Below the pieces are notes generated by a model. The model did no database searches. It saw nothing but the letters and a program-made list of their open reading frames with translations, and was not told the DNA's origin. From Aldehydirespirator sp965248735 (lineage in GTDB: Bacteria > Actinomycetota > Acidimicrobiia > Acidimicrobiales > Aldehydirespiratoraceae), in the NCBI GenBank assembly GCA_965248735.1, contig OZ252146.1, forward strand, positions 496,001-560,000: a DNA stretch of 64,000 bases, written 5' to 3'. Position 1 is the first letter of the stretch. Each line of letters opens with the position of its first letter. Below are positions 9,639-18,031 of this stretch, piece after piece. Both the position numbers and the translations under genes were made by a program.

Positions 9639-10473
9639 GGTCGGCCGCGCCGAACACCACGCCGAAGCGCACGCACCAGATCGTCACAGTGGAGTAGCGG
9701 TCCAGGTCGAGCCCGGCGGGGATCTCGTAGTTCTGGGAGCCGACGTTGCCCTTGAGGTCGCCGAGGTCGACGAAGTCGTCGTCGAAGGCGCCAGCGGGCG
9801 CATCGGGGGGCGCGGTGGACAGATACACGTTCAGGTCGGGGCCGTTGTCGGTGCGGAAGTCCTCGAGCCGCAGGAAGCGCAGGCCGCTGCCGTCGCCGAG
9901 CACACGGGCGCTGCCCTCGGTGGGGTGCGACCGGGACACGAACGACCCGGCCGCCTCCACGATGATCTGAGGCTCGGCGCTCTCGGGCTGTGTGGCCTCG
10001 GGCTCCGCGCTCTCGGGCTGTGTGGCCTCGGGCTCCGCGCTCTCGGGCTGTGTGGCCTCGGGCTCGGCGCTCTCGGGCTGTGCGGCCTCGGGCTGTGCGG
10101 CCTCGGGCTGTGTGGCCTCGGGCTGCTGGGCTTCGTCGGTGGGCTGGACTGCCTCGACGCTCTCATCGTCCGGTGGGCCGGCATCGGTGGCAGCCATCGG
10201 GGGCATGGGCTCGTCGACCTCTTCGTCCATCGGCATGTCCAGTTCAGCCATGGCTTTGTTCATGGCGTCGGCCATCTCGGCGGTTGTCTCGTCGCCGACT
10301 ATGCCCGAGGGAGCAGCACGGGCGGTGAAGGGCAACTCCTCGTCCACCTCTTCGTCGAACAAGATGGTGTGGAAGGCGAAGAAGCTGAACACCAGCCAGG
10401 CTCCCACCCCCGCCAGAACGACTGCAGTCGGAAGCGCCCAGCGCCAGTGCCGTTGGATCCAGGACCTCATCAT
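9625..10473 (-). CDS. Membrane-anchored DM13-domain protein
   Basis: A 282-residue protein with an N-terminal transmembrane helix (ALPTAVVLAGVGAWLVFSFF), a variable acidic region, then a low-complexity linker of repeated TQPESAEPEA units (about residues 115-170, 30-bp DNA repeats). A C-terminal DM13 domain follows (about 178-282), with RFLRLEDFRTDNGPDLNVYL, DLGDLKGNVGSQNYEIP and the conserved Cys in VTIWCVRFGVVFGAADL. DM13 domains are proposed redox or haem-associated modules; the exact role here is unknown. ATG starts at 10473 and 10470 are both possible. A decayed C-terminal copy lies at 58453-58774. Confidence 0.75.
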   Translation of the reverse strand: MMRSWIQRHWRWALPTAVVLAGVGAWLVFSFFAFHTILFDEEVDEELPFTARAAPSGIVGDETTAEMADAMNKAMAELDMPMDEEVDEPMPPMAATDAGPPDDESVEAVQPTDEAQQPEATQPEAAQPEAAQPESAEPEATQPESAEPEATQPESAEPEATQPESAEPQIIVEAAGSFVSRSHPTEGSARVLGDGSGLRFLRLEDFRTDNGPDLNVYLSTAPPDAPAGAFDDDFVDLGDLKGNVGSQNYEIPAGLDLDRYSTVTIWCVRFGVVFGAADLIAS

Positions 10474-10575
10474 TGCCAACGTATCGCCGCCGGAGGCCGA
10501 ACATTTCAGAGTTCTTGACCACCTCGACGGGGTCGGCTAGCTGCCGGTCACGCTCCCTCCGATAGTTTCGTGCAG

Positions 10576-11421
10576 ATGAGCGCGCAGGCAGTGTGGGTGA
10601 ACGGACGCATGGTTGAGCCCGACCAGCCGCATCTGCGCGCCGACGACCACGGCGTGATCGTGGGCGACGGCGTCTTCGAGACGCTGCTCGTAGTGCGCGA
10701 CGGCACAGGGGCAGCGGCGTTCGCGGTGCGCCGGCACATCGAGCGTCTGCGCCGCTCCGCCCGCGCCCTGCGGTTCGCCTGCCCCTACAGCGACGAGGAC
10801 CTGCGCACCGCCATCGCCAACTGCCTCGACACCGCTCCCGCAGCGGGCGTGGTGCGCATCACCCTGACCAGCGGCGCCGGGCCCCTGGGCTCGGGACGGA
10901 GCGGGGCCCGAGCCTCGACAATCGTGATCGCCGGCAATCGGCCGCCCGTCTACCCGCCGGGCACGGCGGTGGCGGTGGTGCCGTTCCTGCGCAACGAGCG
11001 CGGCGGCATGGCCGGGGTCAAGACCACCTCCTATGCCGAGAATGTGCTGGCCCTGGACATGGCTCGGGAGCGGGGCGCGTCGGAGGCGATCTTCGCGGAC
11101 ACCCGGGGAAGGGTGAGCGAGGGCACCGGATCGAACATCTTCTGGTCCGACGGCGAGAGGCTCCACACCCCACCGCTTGACACCGGCTGCCTGGCCGGCG
11201 TCACCCGGGCGCTGCTGCTGGAGCAGTTCGACATCGCCGAGACGCACCTGCCCGTGGAGGAGCTGCCCAACGTCTCCGAGGCCTTCCTGGCCTCCTCCAC
11301 CCGCATCGTGCAGTCGATCGCCCGCATCGACGACAAGGAGCTCCCTGTGGTGGACGGCCCCCTGACCGCAGCCGCAGCCAAAGCGATGGCCGACCTGATA
11401 GCCACCAACATCGACCCGTGA
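10576..11421 (+). CDS. Class IV PLP-dependent aminotransferase (IlvE/PabC/D-amino acid type)
   Basis: A 281-residue fold-type IV PLP enzyme. Visible family features are the N-terminal VWVNGRMV, DHGVIVGDGVFETLLV, the catalytic lysine in GVKTTSYAENVLAL, and the phosphate-binding GRVSEGTGSNIFW and LAGVTRALLLE motifs. The family covers branched-chain aminotransferase, D-amino acid transaminase and 4-amino-4-deoxychorismate lyase. Length and GVKTTSYAENVLA favour a PabC- or DAAT-like enzyme, but sequence alone does not settle the substrate. Start is the ATG at 10576, with an alternative GTG 6 nt upstream. It precedes tadA on the same strand. A frameshifted 5'-truncated copy lies at 58775-59398. Confidence 0.8.
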   Translation: MSAQAVWVNGRMVEPDQPHLRADDHGVIVGDGVFETLLVVRDGTGAAAFAVRRHIERLRRSARALRFACPYSDEDLRTAIANCLDTAPAAGVVRITLTSGAGPLGSGRSGARASTIVIAGNRPPVYPPGTAVAVVPFLRNERGGMAGVKTTSYAENVLALDMARERGASEAIFADTRGRVSEGTGSNIFWSDGERLHTPPLDTGCLAGVTRALLLEQFDIAETHLPVEELPNVSEAFLASSTRIVQSIARIDDKELPVVDGPLTAAAAKAMADLIATNIDP

Positions 11422-11542
11422 CCGCCGACATGACACGTCGCCATAGTCCCGTGACGCCCCGTGCCCGGCGCCGAGGATCCGGTGCCTGCCTAGACCTGTC
11501 GGCGGTTCGGGCAGCGAGAGGTCGACAAAACCCAGAGCATCA

Positions 11543-12031
11543 ATGACCGACGACGAGCTCATGGGTCTGGCCCTGGCCGAGGCCCAGGCCGCATCCGCTC
11601 ACCGCGACGTGCCCGTGGGCGCGGTGGTGTGGCTCGACGGCGAGGTGGTCGCCCGCCGACACAACGAGCGCGAGCTCACCGGCGATCCCACCGCCCACGC
11701 CGAGATCCTGGCCCTGCGCGACGCTGCGGCCCGCATGGGCGGCTGGCGCCTCGACGGCGCGACGGTGGCCGTGACCCTGGAGCCGTGCCCCATGTGCGCA
11801 GGCGCGCTGCAGCAGGCCCGGGTGGCCAGGGTCGTGTTCGGCGCCACCGACCCCAAAGCCGGCGCCCTCGGCTCGCTCTACAACCTCGGCGCCGACCCCC
11901 GGCTCAACCACGAGTTCGAGGTGGTGCCACGGGCGCGGGCCGACGAGTGCGCCGCGCTGCTCAAGGAGTTCTTCTCGGACCTGCGGGACTCCGGTGCGAG
12001 CCCTGCAGGCGACCCGGAGGGCCGCCGGTAG
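11543..12031 (+). CDS. tadA: tRNA adenosine(34) deaminase TadA, copy 1
   Basis: A 162-residue zinc deaminase that converts A34 to inosine in tRNA-Arg(ACG). The zinc-binding and catalytic motifs are intact: HAE in PTAHAEILAL and PCPMCAGAL. Length matches the family. It ends 10 bp before tRNA-Ser(CGA). The coding sequence is almost identical to a second copy at 20452-20940 (three differences seen by eye), but sequence upstream of the ATG is unrelated between the two copies. The duplication border is therefore at the start codon. A third copy lacking its last 30 or so codons is at 59492. Confidence 0.93.
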   Translation: MTDDELMGLALAEAQAASAHRDVPVGAVVWLDGEVVARRHNERELTGDPTAHAEILALRDAAARMGGWRLDGATVAVTLEPCPMCAGALQQARVARVVFGATDPKAGALGSLYNLGADPRLNHEFEVVPRARADECAALLKEFFSDLRDSGASPAGDPEGRR

Positions 12032-12041
12032 CCTCTGCGGC

Positions 12042-12128
12042 GGAGAGTTGCCAGAGCGGACGAATGGGGCGGCCTCGAAAGCCGTTGTGGCCTCCGGGTC
12101 ACCATGGGTTCAAATCCCATACTCTCCG
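12042..12128 (+). tRNA. tRNA-Ser(CGA), copy 1
   Basis: A class II tRNA. The acceptor stem pairs GGAGAGT with ACTCTCC, and the discriminator is G. The anticodon stem GCGGC/GCCGT encloses the loop CTCGAAA (anticodon CGA, reading UCG). There is a long variable arm and a T arm ATGGG-TTCAAAT-CCCAT. CCA is not encoded; the next bases are CT. The 3' end is the likely attachment site for the island that follows. Confidence 0.93.
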
Positions 12129-12508
12129 CTGAGACAGAGCCCAGAAATACCCTTTGAACTGGGTGTTTACTAAACTACTGTTGGCTTGGCGTCAGGTATG
12201 GCGTCACACAAGCCAGGCCAAGGCAGCCACCGTTCGAGACGATGGCCTGCGCCGCCGGATCAAGGTTGAACCGTAGCACACCCGGCGGGTCGTCCGATGC
12301 TAAGTGCGCGGCGTCGCCGCCGAATGCTAGCGCATTCCGCAAATCAGAGGGTGTAGGCCAGCGTGCACGCGGCGGGTGCGGCCTTGAGGGGAACGCCTGT
12401 CGATGATCTGACAAATGTCATGCTGTTTAAAGTAGTGGCGTGATAGATGATGCTGTAGGGTGATTGGGTGGATTCTGAGCCATTGGCTATGGGATAGGGT
12501 GGAATCAG
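12129..12508. other. Left junction of the modification island
   Basis: About 380 bp between tRNA-Ser copy 1 and the methyltransferase gene. A minus-strand open frame (12175-12414, ending TPYLTPSQQ) could be a degraded fragment, but it has no recognised domain. The right part should contain the methyltransferase promoter. Confidence 0.4.
12409..12420. promoter_or_regulatory. Short inverted repeat upstream of the methyltransferase gene
   Basis: TGACA-AA-TGTCA, 5-nt perfect arms around two bases, about 90 nt before the methyltransferase ATG. A possible operator, for example for autoregulation; no regulator for it is identified. Confidence 0.3.
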
Positions 12509-14401
12509 ATGCAGCAGGAGAGGTCAGCGCGACCCGGCAAGTACGGCGTCAGGCCGCGTCGCACGGCTCCATTGCGGCTTGCCGGGCATCCTGATGCCCC
12601 CGCAACGGATGAGTGGGAGGCTTGGGCTCGCCGTTCGCGGCGGCCCTTGGCCGTCGACCTGTTCTGCGGCGCGGGCGGTCTCAGCCACGGGTTGACGGCG
12701 GCTGGGTACCGCGTGGCGCTGTCCGTGGACTCAGACAGCTGGTCGCTGGAGAGCCACGCCCACAACCTGCCCGGGCGGATCCTGCAGCTCGACTTGGGTG
12801 ACGAGCGATCCAGGGACGCAGTCGTCGGACTTTGCGAGAATCTCGATGTCGACTTGATCGCCGGGGGGCCACCCTGCCAGCCCTTCTCCCGCGCCGGTCG
12901 GTCCAAGATCCGCAGTCTGGTGGATCGAGGGGTTCGTGACGCCGTCGATATCCGCAAAGAACTGTGGCGAGCCTTCCTGGATGTGGTTGAGCGCGTTCGG
13001 CCGCGTGCGGTGCTGCTGGAGAATGTGCCCGACATGGCCCTCGGCGACGAGATGCTCGTGCTGAGGACGATGATCGACCGGCTCGAGCGCGCGGGCTACG
13101 AGGCTGACGCCCGCATCATCGACGCGTCGCGGCACGGGGTGCCCCAGCACCGCCAACGGCTCATCCTCATCGGCCTTCGAGACGGAGGGGCGTTCAGGTG
13201 GCCCGAGGCCTCAGGAACGGCGACCGTTCGCGACGCCATCTGGGACCTGCCGGTTCTCGACGTGGCACCGGACACGCCGATTGGGGCGGAGACCATGGCC
13301 TACGGCGACCGTGAGGCGAGCGACTTCGCCCGAGCGGCCCGCAAGGATTGCGTCGGCGCTGAGGCGTGGGTTGTTCACGACCACAGCACTCGCTCGGTTC
13401 GCCCCGACGACTTCGAAGCGTTCAAGCTCATGACCGCCGACACCCTGTACTCGGAGCTGCCCGGCTACTTGAAGCGCTACCGAGACGACATCTTCGACGA
13501 CAAGTACCACCGGCTCAGTTGGTCTGAGCCCTCTAGGTCGATCACGGCGCACCTGGCTAAGGACGGCTACTGGTACATACATCCCGAACAGCACCGAACG
13601 CTCACCGTGCGCGAGGCCGCTCGGCTCCAGACGTTCCCCGACACGTTCCGTTTCGCCGGGTCGCGTTCGCACCAATTCCGGCAGATCGGCAATGCCGTGC
13701 CCCCCGCGCTCGGCGAGTCGGTCGGATCCGCCATACTCGACAGCTTGCGCGGGTGCGATTCGCCTCATCCCCGATCGTCGACACAGCGAGCCGAGTTCCG
13801 GGCAGCGCTCGCCGTTTGGGCGACCGTCGACCGCGTCGACGCTCCTTGGGCCTACCCAGGGAACCTGTGGCCGGTAACGGTGGGACTCATCTGCCGGTCA
13901 GGGAGCAAGGACGCGTGGCTGACGGCGGATCGAGTGCTGCGCTTGGTGCCGACACTCACCGGGGCCGACGAGTGGGCCTTCGATCTGTTGGCCGCTTCCG
14001 ATGGCTCAAAGCGATGCTCCGCACTCCTCGACCGCATCAGGGCGGCCGCGTTCTTGCTGAGCGACGATCCAAGAGGCTGGGACTCCGAGAGTTGGCGCGA
14101 TGCGACGCGGCTGGGTCCCGCTGCTCGCCGCTGGTACGCCCTCATGACTGGTGAGTCGGATGGACTGGTCGCGTCAGCGCCGGCCCTGCGGGTTGCTGCG
14201 AGAGTGACCGGCGCGGCGTGCGGCCAGCTGAAGACCAACTCGGCCGGACGGATGGAGCTGGCGAAGCTGGTCGGCGCGCAGGAGGACGCTGTGACGCTCA
14301 ACGTGGCCATGCACCGCATCGGGGCAGACCTCTGTACACCCAAGTCACCGGAATGCCGCCGGTGCCCACTGAAGCGGATCTGTCGGGGGTCGGTCTCGTG
14401 A
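12509..14401 (+). CDS. DNA C5-cytosine methyltransferase fused to an EndoIII/MutY-like Fe-S module
   Basis: A 630-residue protein. Residues about 45-420 are a C5-cytosine methyltransferase: motif I DLFCGAGGLS (50-59), motif IV GGPPCQPFS with catalytic Cys123, motif VI ENVPD (171), motif VIII QHRQRLILIG (about 213), and motif X RQIGNAVPPALGESV. Residues about 430-630 are extra. They end in C609-x6-C616-x2-C619-x5-C625, exactly the 4Fe-4S spacing of endonuclease III/MutY glycosylases, preceded by LNVAMHRIGADLC, like the helix before that cluster. The extra module may be a thymine or base-excision glycosylase guarding against m5C deamination; the glycosylase active site is not clearly visible, so this is inference. 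GGTGG lies upstream of the ATG. A Vsr gene lies 3.6 kb downstream on the same strand. The restriction partner is not obvious. Confidence 0.88.
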   Translation: MQQERSARPGKYGVRPRRTAPLRLAGHPDAPATDEWEAWARRSRRPLAVDLFCGAGGLSHGLTAAGYRVALSVDSDSWSLESHAHNLPGRILQLDLGDERSRDAVVGLCENLDVDLIAGGPPCQPFSRAGRSKIRSLVDRGVRDAVDIRKELWRAFLDVVERVRPRAVLLENVPDMALGDEMLVLRTMIDRLERAGYEADARIIDASRHGVPQHRQRLILIGLRDGGAFRWPEASGTATVRDAIWDLPVLDVAPDTPIGAETMAYGDREASDFARAARKDCVGAEAWVVHDHSTRSVRPDDFEAFKLMTADTLYSELPGYLKRYRDDIFDDKYHRLSWSEPSRSITAHLAKDGYWYIHPEQHRTLTVREAARLQTFPDTFRFAGSRSHQFRQIGNAVPPALGESVGSAILDSLRGCDSPHPRSSTQRAEFRAALAVWATVDRVDAPWAYPGNLWPVTVGLICRSGSKDAWLTADRVLRLVPTLTGADEWAFDLLAASDGSKRCSALLDRIRAAAFLLSDDPRGWDSESWRDATRLGPAARRWYALMTGESDGLVASAPALRVAARVTGAACGQLKTNSAGRMELAKLVGAQEDAVTLNVAMHRIGADLCTPKSPECRRCPLKRICRGSVS

Positions 14402-14480
14402 CGCTTGCAGTCGGGGGAAACCTATCGAGGTGCCGTTGCGGCATTCTCAAGTCTCGCATCAGGGCAGGGGATTGAGGCCA

Positions 14481-16682
14481 GTGGGCGGCAAGGCGCGAGA
14501 CGGCCTGCGATTCCGGCCGCGGGCCCGACTCATGACGACGCTCGGCCTTGAGCTCATCAGCAGCGATGTGGTGGCCATAACCGAGCTCGTGAAGAACTCC
14601 TACGACGCCGATGCCCGGGTGGTGCTCATTCGGCTGACGGACGAGTCCGATGGGCTAGGGCCGTCCGGCACGAGCAGGATTCAAGTCCTGGACAACGGCC
14701 ACGGCATGGACGAGAAGACGATCCTCGAGACATGGCTCGAGCCGGCGACATCCTTCAGAACGAGATCGCAGACCACGACAGGAGGCCGAAGGGTGCTGGG
14801 CGAGAAGGGCGTCGGGCGCTTCGCATCTGCGAAACTGGGCGATCGGTTGGAGTTGATCTCGAAGGCTGAAGGCACCGGCGAGGTGGAATTGGACATCGAT
14901 TGGTCAGCCTTCGACGATGATGACAAGTATCTCGAAGATGTTGAGGTAAGCCTTGACGTGGGCGAACACGGCGACTTCGGTCCGGATGGTTTCGTCAGCA
15001 GCATCTGGAATGATGTCGTTCCCTACTTGGAAGCAATCGAAAGGCCCACGGCCGATCACGGCACACTCCTCACGATCTCAGGACTCCGCAGTTCTTGGAC
15101 CTCAGAACTCATCGAGGATCTTCGCCGTTCTCTATCCAGACTCATCACTCCGTTTCAGGACGAGCGGAAGATTGTACACGACTTCGCTATCATACTCGAC
15201 ACTCGGGGTGCTGTCGGCAGAGGCACAGAACTAATCAGCTCACCTTCCACGCTCCAAGAACCCCATTACAAGCTGAGCGCCGAGATCAAAGCAAGCGGTC
15301 AAGCTACGGTACTCATGGAATTGAAGGATGGGAGCGAATTGGAGTTTGATCGCACTCTTCAGATGATTGCTGACCGGAAAGGCTTGGAGTGTGGACCGTT
15401 TGAGGTCTTTCTGAACGTCTGGGACCGGGACAGTGATTCGTTGAGAACCATAGCAAATGAAGTTGGGACCCTCAAGCGGGTTCGAGGGATCTTGGATTCC
15501 GCGGCTGGTGTTAACGTCTATCGTGATGGCTTCCGTGTGCTTCCATATGGTGAGAGGGGCAATGATTGGCTGGGGCTCGATCGTAGACGCGTACAGGAAC
15601 CTACACATAAGCTATCGAATAATCAGATTGTTGGATACGTACTGATCGGACGTGACACGAACCCCCAACTCAATGATCAGTCCAATCGAGAAGGAATCCT
15701 CGAAGGCCCGGCCTTCACAGACCTTCGTAAGGCTGTCGCGGAAGTTCTGTCAATGATCGAAGTCGAGCGATATAAGCTTAGGCCGCGACGGGAGGTTCAG
15801 CGTAAACGTAGAGGTGGGTTGCTCGCTCGATTCGATCTTGGAGTCATCAGAGAAGCCGTCCGACAGGAGTTGCCTGATGACACGCGAATTCAGAATCTAC
15901 TAGATGCAACACAACAAGAATTTGATGAACGGATCGGTGAAGTAGGAGAAGTCTTGGCGCGATATCACCGACTTGCAACACTTGGACAACTGGTTGACAA
16001 GGTAGTTCACGATGCTGCTCAACCTATCGTAGCGATTCGTCAGGCAGCAGTGTTGGGTGAACGAGAATTGGAGGACATTGCTCCTGAAGTTGCCTCAATG
16101 GTAGGTTCCGCTCGCCTCGCGAAACCAATGAAGCGATTTAGGACGGTTTCCGCGCAGGCGGACGTGGCGAACGATGTCATTCGACGCATCGAACCCTTCG
16201 GGGGTCGAAGACGTGGGAAATCACAGAAGTACCTGATTGAGAACGCCATCATGAATGCGGTGGCTCTCTTGCAGAACGAGATCGGCACCGTCGGTGCCGA
16301 GGTGCGTTTGCCTAGCGGAGCGCACGAAGTGGCCTTGGACAGCACAGATCTTCAGGAAGTGATACTGAATCTCCTACAGAATTCTCTCTATTGGTTGAAA
16401 CAAGTCAGACGAGGATCCAGAGTGATATCGCTAGCTGTCGAACGTGGCCAAGACGGCAGTCTCGTGGTCATCGTTGAAGACTCTGGTCCAGGCGTTCCAG
16501 AGGGTGATCGTGAATTCATCTTCGATCCCTACTTCACCACTAAAGAGGATGGTGTCGGTCTAGGTTTGGCGATTACCGGAGAAATTGTTGAGGACTACTA
16601 CGGCGGCGAGTTGGCATTGTTGGAACCCGGGGAACTGGGCGGAGCTCGATTCAGGGTCACCTTGAGGAGGGGAGTCGGTTGA
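14481..16682 (+). CDS. Protein with two GHKL ATPase domains (MORC/Hsp90-like plus histidine-kinase-like)
   Basis: A 733-residue protein from the GTG at 14481; an upstream in-frame GTG at 14430 is less family-like. The N-terminal GHKL ATPase (about residues 10-180) has ITELVKNSYDADA, LDNGHGM and GEKGVGRFASAKLGD, as in MORC/Hsp90-type ATPases found with restriction-modification genes. A middle domain follows. The C-terminal half resembles a sensor kinase: a His box-like VVHDAAQPI, N-box EVILNLLQNSLYWL, G1 VEDSGPGVPE, F-box IFDPYFTTK and G2 GVGLGLAI. No membrane segment or sensor domain is seen, so it is cytoplasmic. It overlaps the next gene by 4 bp, implying coupled translation with a receiver-domain protein. 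GC content drops inside the gene near 15.1 kb, a sign of mosaic origin. Confidence 0.8.
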   Translation: MGGKARDGLRFRPRARLMTTLGLELISSDVVAITELVKNSYDADARVVLIRLTDESDGLGPSGTSRIQVLDNGHGMDEKTILETWLEPATSFRTRSQTTTGGRRVLGEKGVGRFASAKLGDRLELISKAEGTGEVELDIDWSAFDDDDKYLEDVEVSLDVGEHGDFGPDGFVSSIWNDVVPYLEAIERPTADHGTLLTISGLRSSWTSELIEDLRRSLSRLITPFQDERKIVHDFAIILDTRGAVGRGTELISSPSTLQEPHYKLSAEIKASGQATVLMELKDGSELEFDRTLQMIADRKGLECGPFEVFLNVWDRDSDSLRTIANEVGTLKRVRGILDSAAGVNVYRDGFRVLPYGERGNDWLGLDRRRVQEPTHKLSNNQIVGYVLIGRDTNPQLNDQSNREGILEGPAFTDLRKAVAEVLSMIEVERYKLRPRREVQRKRRGGLLARFDLGVIREAVRQELPDDTRIQNLLDATQQEFDERIGEVGEVLARYHRLATLGQLVDKVVHDAAQPIVAIRQAAVLGERELEDIAPEVASMVGSARLAKPMKRFRTVSAQADVANDVIRRIEPFGGRRRGKSQKYLIENAIMNAVALLQNEIGTVGAEVRLPSGAHEVALDSTDLQEVILNLLQNSLYWLKQVRRGSRVISLAVERGQDGSLVVIVEDSGPGVPEGDREFIFDPYFTTKEDGVGLGLAITGEIVEDYYGGELALLEPGELGGARFRVTLRRGVG

Positions 16683-17821
16683 CAATTTGTTGGCGGGTCT
16701 TGGTGGTCGACGATGAGCCAGAGGTTGGCACAACGATTTCTGAGTTACTGGAGTCCTATGTATCTGTCTCAGACCCGCGCCCGATCACAACGAGATTCGA
16801 ACAGACCTTTGACAAGGCTGTAGAGCTACTTGTAAGCGAAACGTTCGATATTCTAGTATTAGATATTCGCGATAAATCTGGCCACACACCGTCGGATGAA
16901 ACAGGCATCAAAGTATTCGATGAGATACGCATGCGTCGCTTCATTCCGATTGTCTTCTATACGGCCTTGCCGGATGTCTCCATGAGCATCTCAAGTGCTC
17001 CATTCGTACAGACGGTTTCAAAGATCGCCATGAATCCTATCACTGATCTGGAAGAAGCTATTGAGAACGTTATCGGCTCAGGCCTTCCACACCTTCTACA
17101 ATCCGTATCAAGCCATCTGGCCGATGTTGAGCGTGTCTTCATGGCCAACTTCGTCGAGCACAATTGGCCTGATCTTGTAGATCGCCCAGAAGACATGGCA
17201 TACTTGCTGTCTAGGAGACTCGCGGTCTCCTTCGAGGAAGGAGCTGAAAGTCTAGCGCAAGAACTCGGACAAACGGACGAGGCAACTTTAGGAGACGCCA
17301 TTCATCCCACACGCTACTACGTTCAGCCGCCTAACTCCAACTACAAGATGGGCGACCTGCTAGCAACGCCAGAGTCGACGGAAGGGGATGCGGATGCAGG
17401 AAGGTTGTATGTGGTCCTTACTCCGAGTTGCGATCTCGTTCTTCGTTTGGAGCGCATGAAGGCGGATAGGGTGATTCTTGCACAGTGTCTCTCGCTTGAT
17501 AGTTTCGATTCATACCAAGACTGGGAGAGTGCGCCTAGTGCCAAGAATACGGAGTTACTGCGGAAACTACTCACTTCAAGACCGAAGGGACAAGAGGACC
17601 GGTACTTCTACTTGCCTGCGGCATGGAACGTCCCAGACAGTGTAGCTGATCTCCAGAGCGTGACATCTATACCCTGTGAGGAACTCGAACACTATAGGAA
17701 GATCGCATCGCTCGATAGCCCCTTCGCGGAGGCGCTGTCGTATCAGTTCAACCGCTACATCGGACGAGTAGGAATGCCTGACCTCGACATCGACGGTGTG
17801 TTGCGTCGCATGAAGACGTAG
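16679..17821 (+). CDS. Response-regulator-like protein with novel C-terminal domain
   Basis: A 380-residue protein starting at TTG, overlapping the GHKL gene stop (TTGA). The N-terminal receiver domain (about residues 1-135) has RVLVVDDEPE (acidic pocket), the phospho-acceptor Asp in FDILVLDIRD, the Thr of VFYTALPD and the Lys of VSKIAMN. It looks phosphorylation-competent. Residues about 145-380 contain no recognised DNA-binding or enzymatic domain; conserved-looking features include RYYVQPPNSNYKMGD, YVVLTPSCDLVL and YLPAAWNVPD. The overlap with a dual-GHKL gene suggests a dedicated phosphorelay or ATPase-receiver pair inside the modification island. GC is near 50%, clearly below the flanks, suggesting horizontal transfer. 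Confidence 0.78.
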   Translation: MTICWRVLVVDDEPEVGTTISELLESYVSVSDPRPITTRFEQTFDKAVELLVSETFDILVLDIRDKSGHTPSDETGIKVFDEIRMRRFIPIVFYTALPDVSMSISSAPFVQTVSKIAMNPITDLEEAIENVIGSGLPHLLQSVSSHLADVERVFMANFVEHNWPDLVDRPEDMAYLLSRRLAVSFEEGAESLAQELGQTDEATLGDAIHPTRYYVQPPNSNYKMGDLLATPESTEGDADAGRLYVVLTPSCDLVLRLERMKADRVILAQCLSLDSFDSYQDWESAPSAKNTELLRKLLTSRPKGQEDRYFYLPAAWNVPDSVADLQSVTSIPCEELEHYRKIASLDSPFAEALSYQFNRYIGRVGMPDLDIDGVLRRMKT

Positions 17822-18031
17822 CGAGGGGCCCGACGCTCCGAAGCCGGGGCTGAGGGGTTGGCACTTCCCCCCGATGGCCGGTCAGTCGACGGCAGCGGCG
17901 CGGCGCATCGGTTCATCCCTGGAGGTCTCACCTTGGCGCGCTGCGGCCAAGGGCGCGGTCAATGAGTCCGATCTGACCTCGCAGCCGGGACGCCTAGGCG
18001 CCAACGGCGCCCGGCCGTTACGGTCCGGAGC

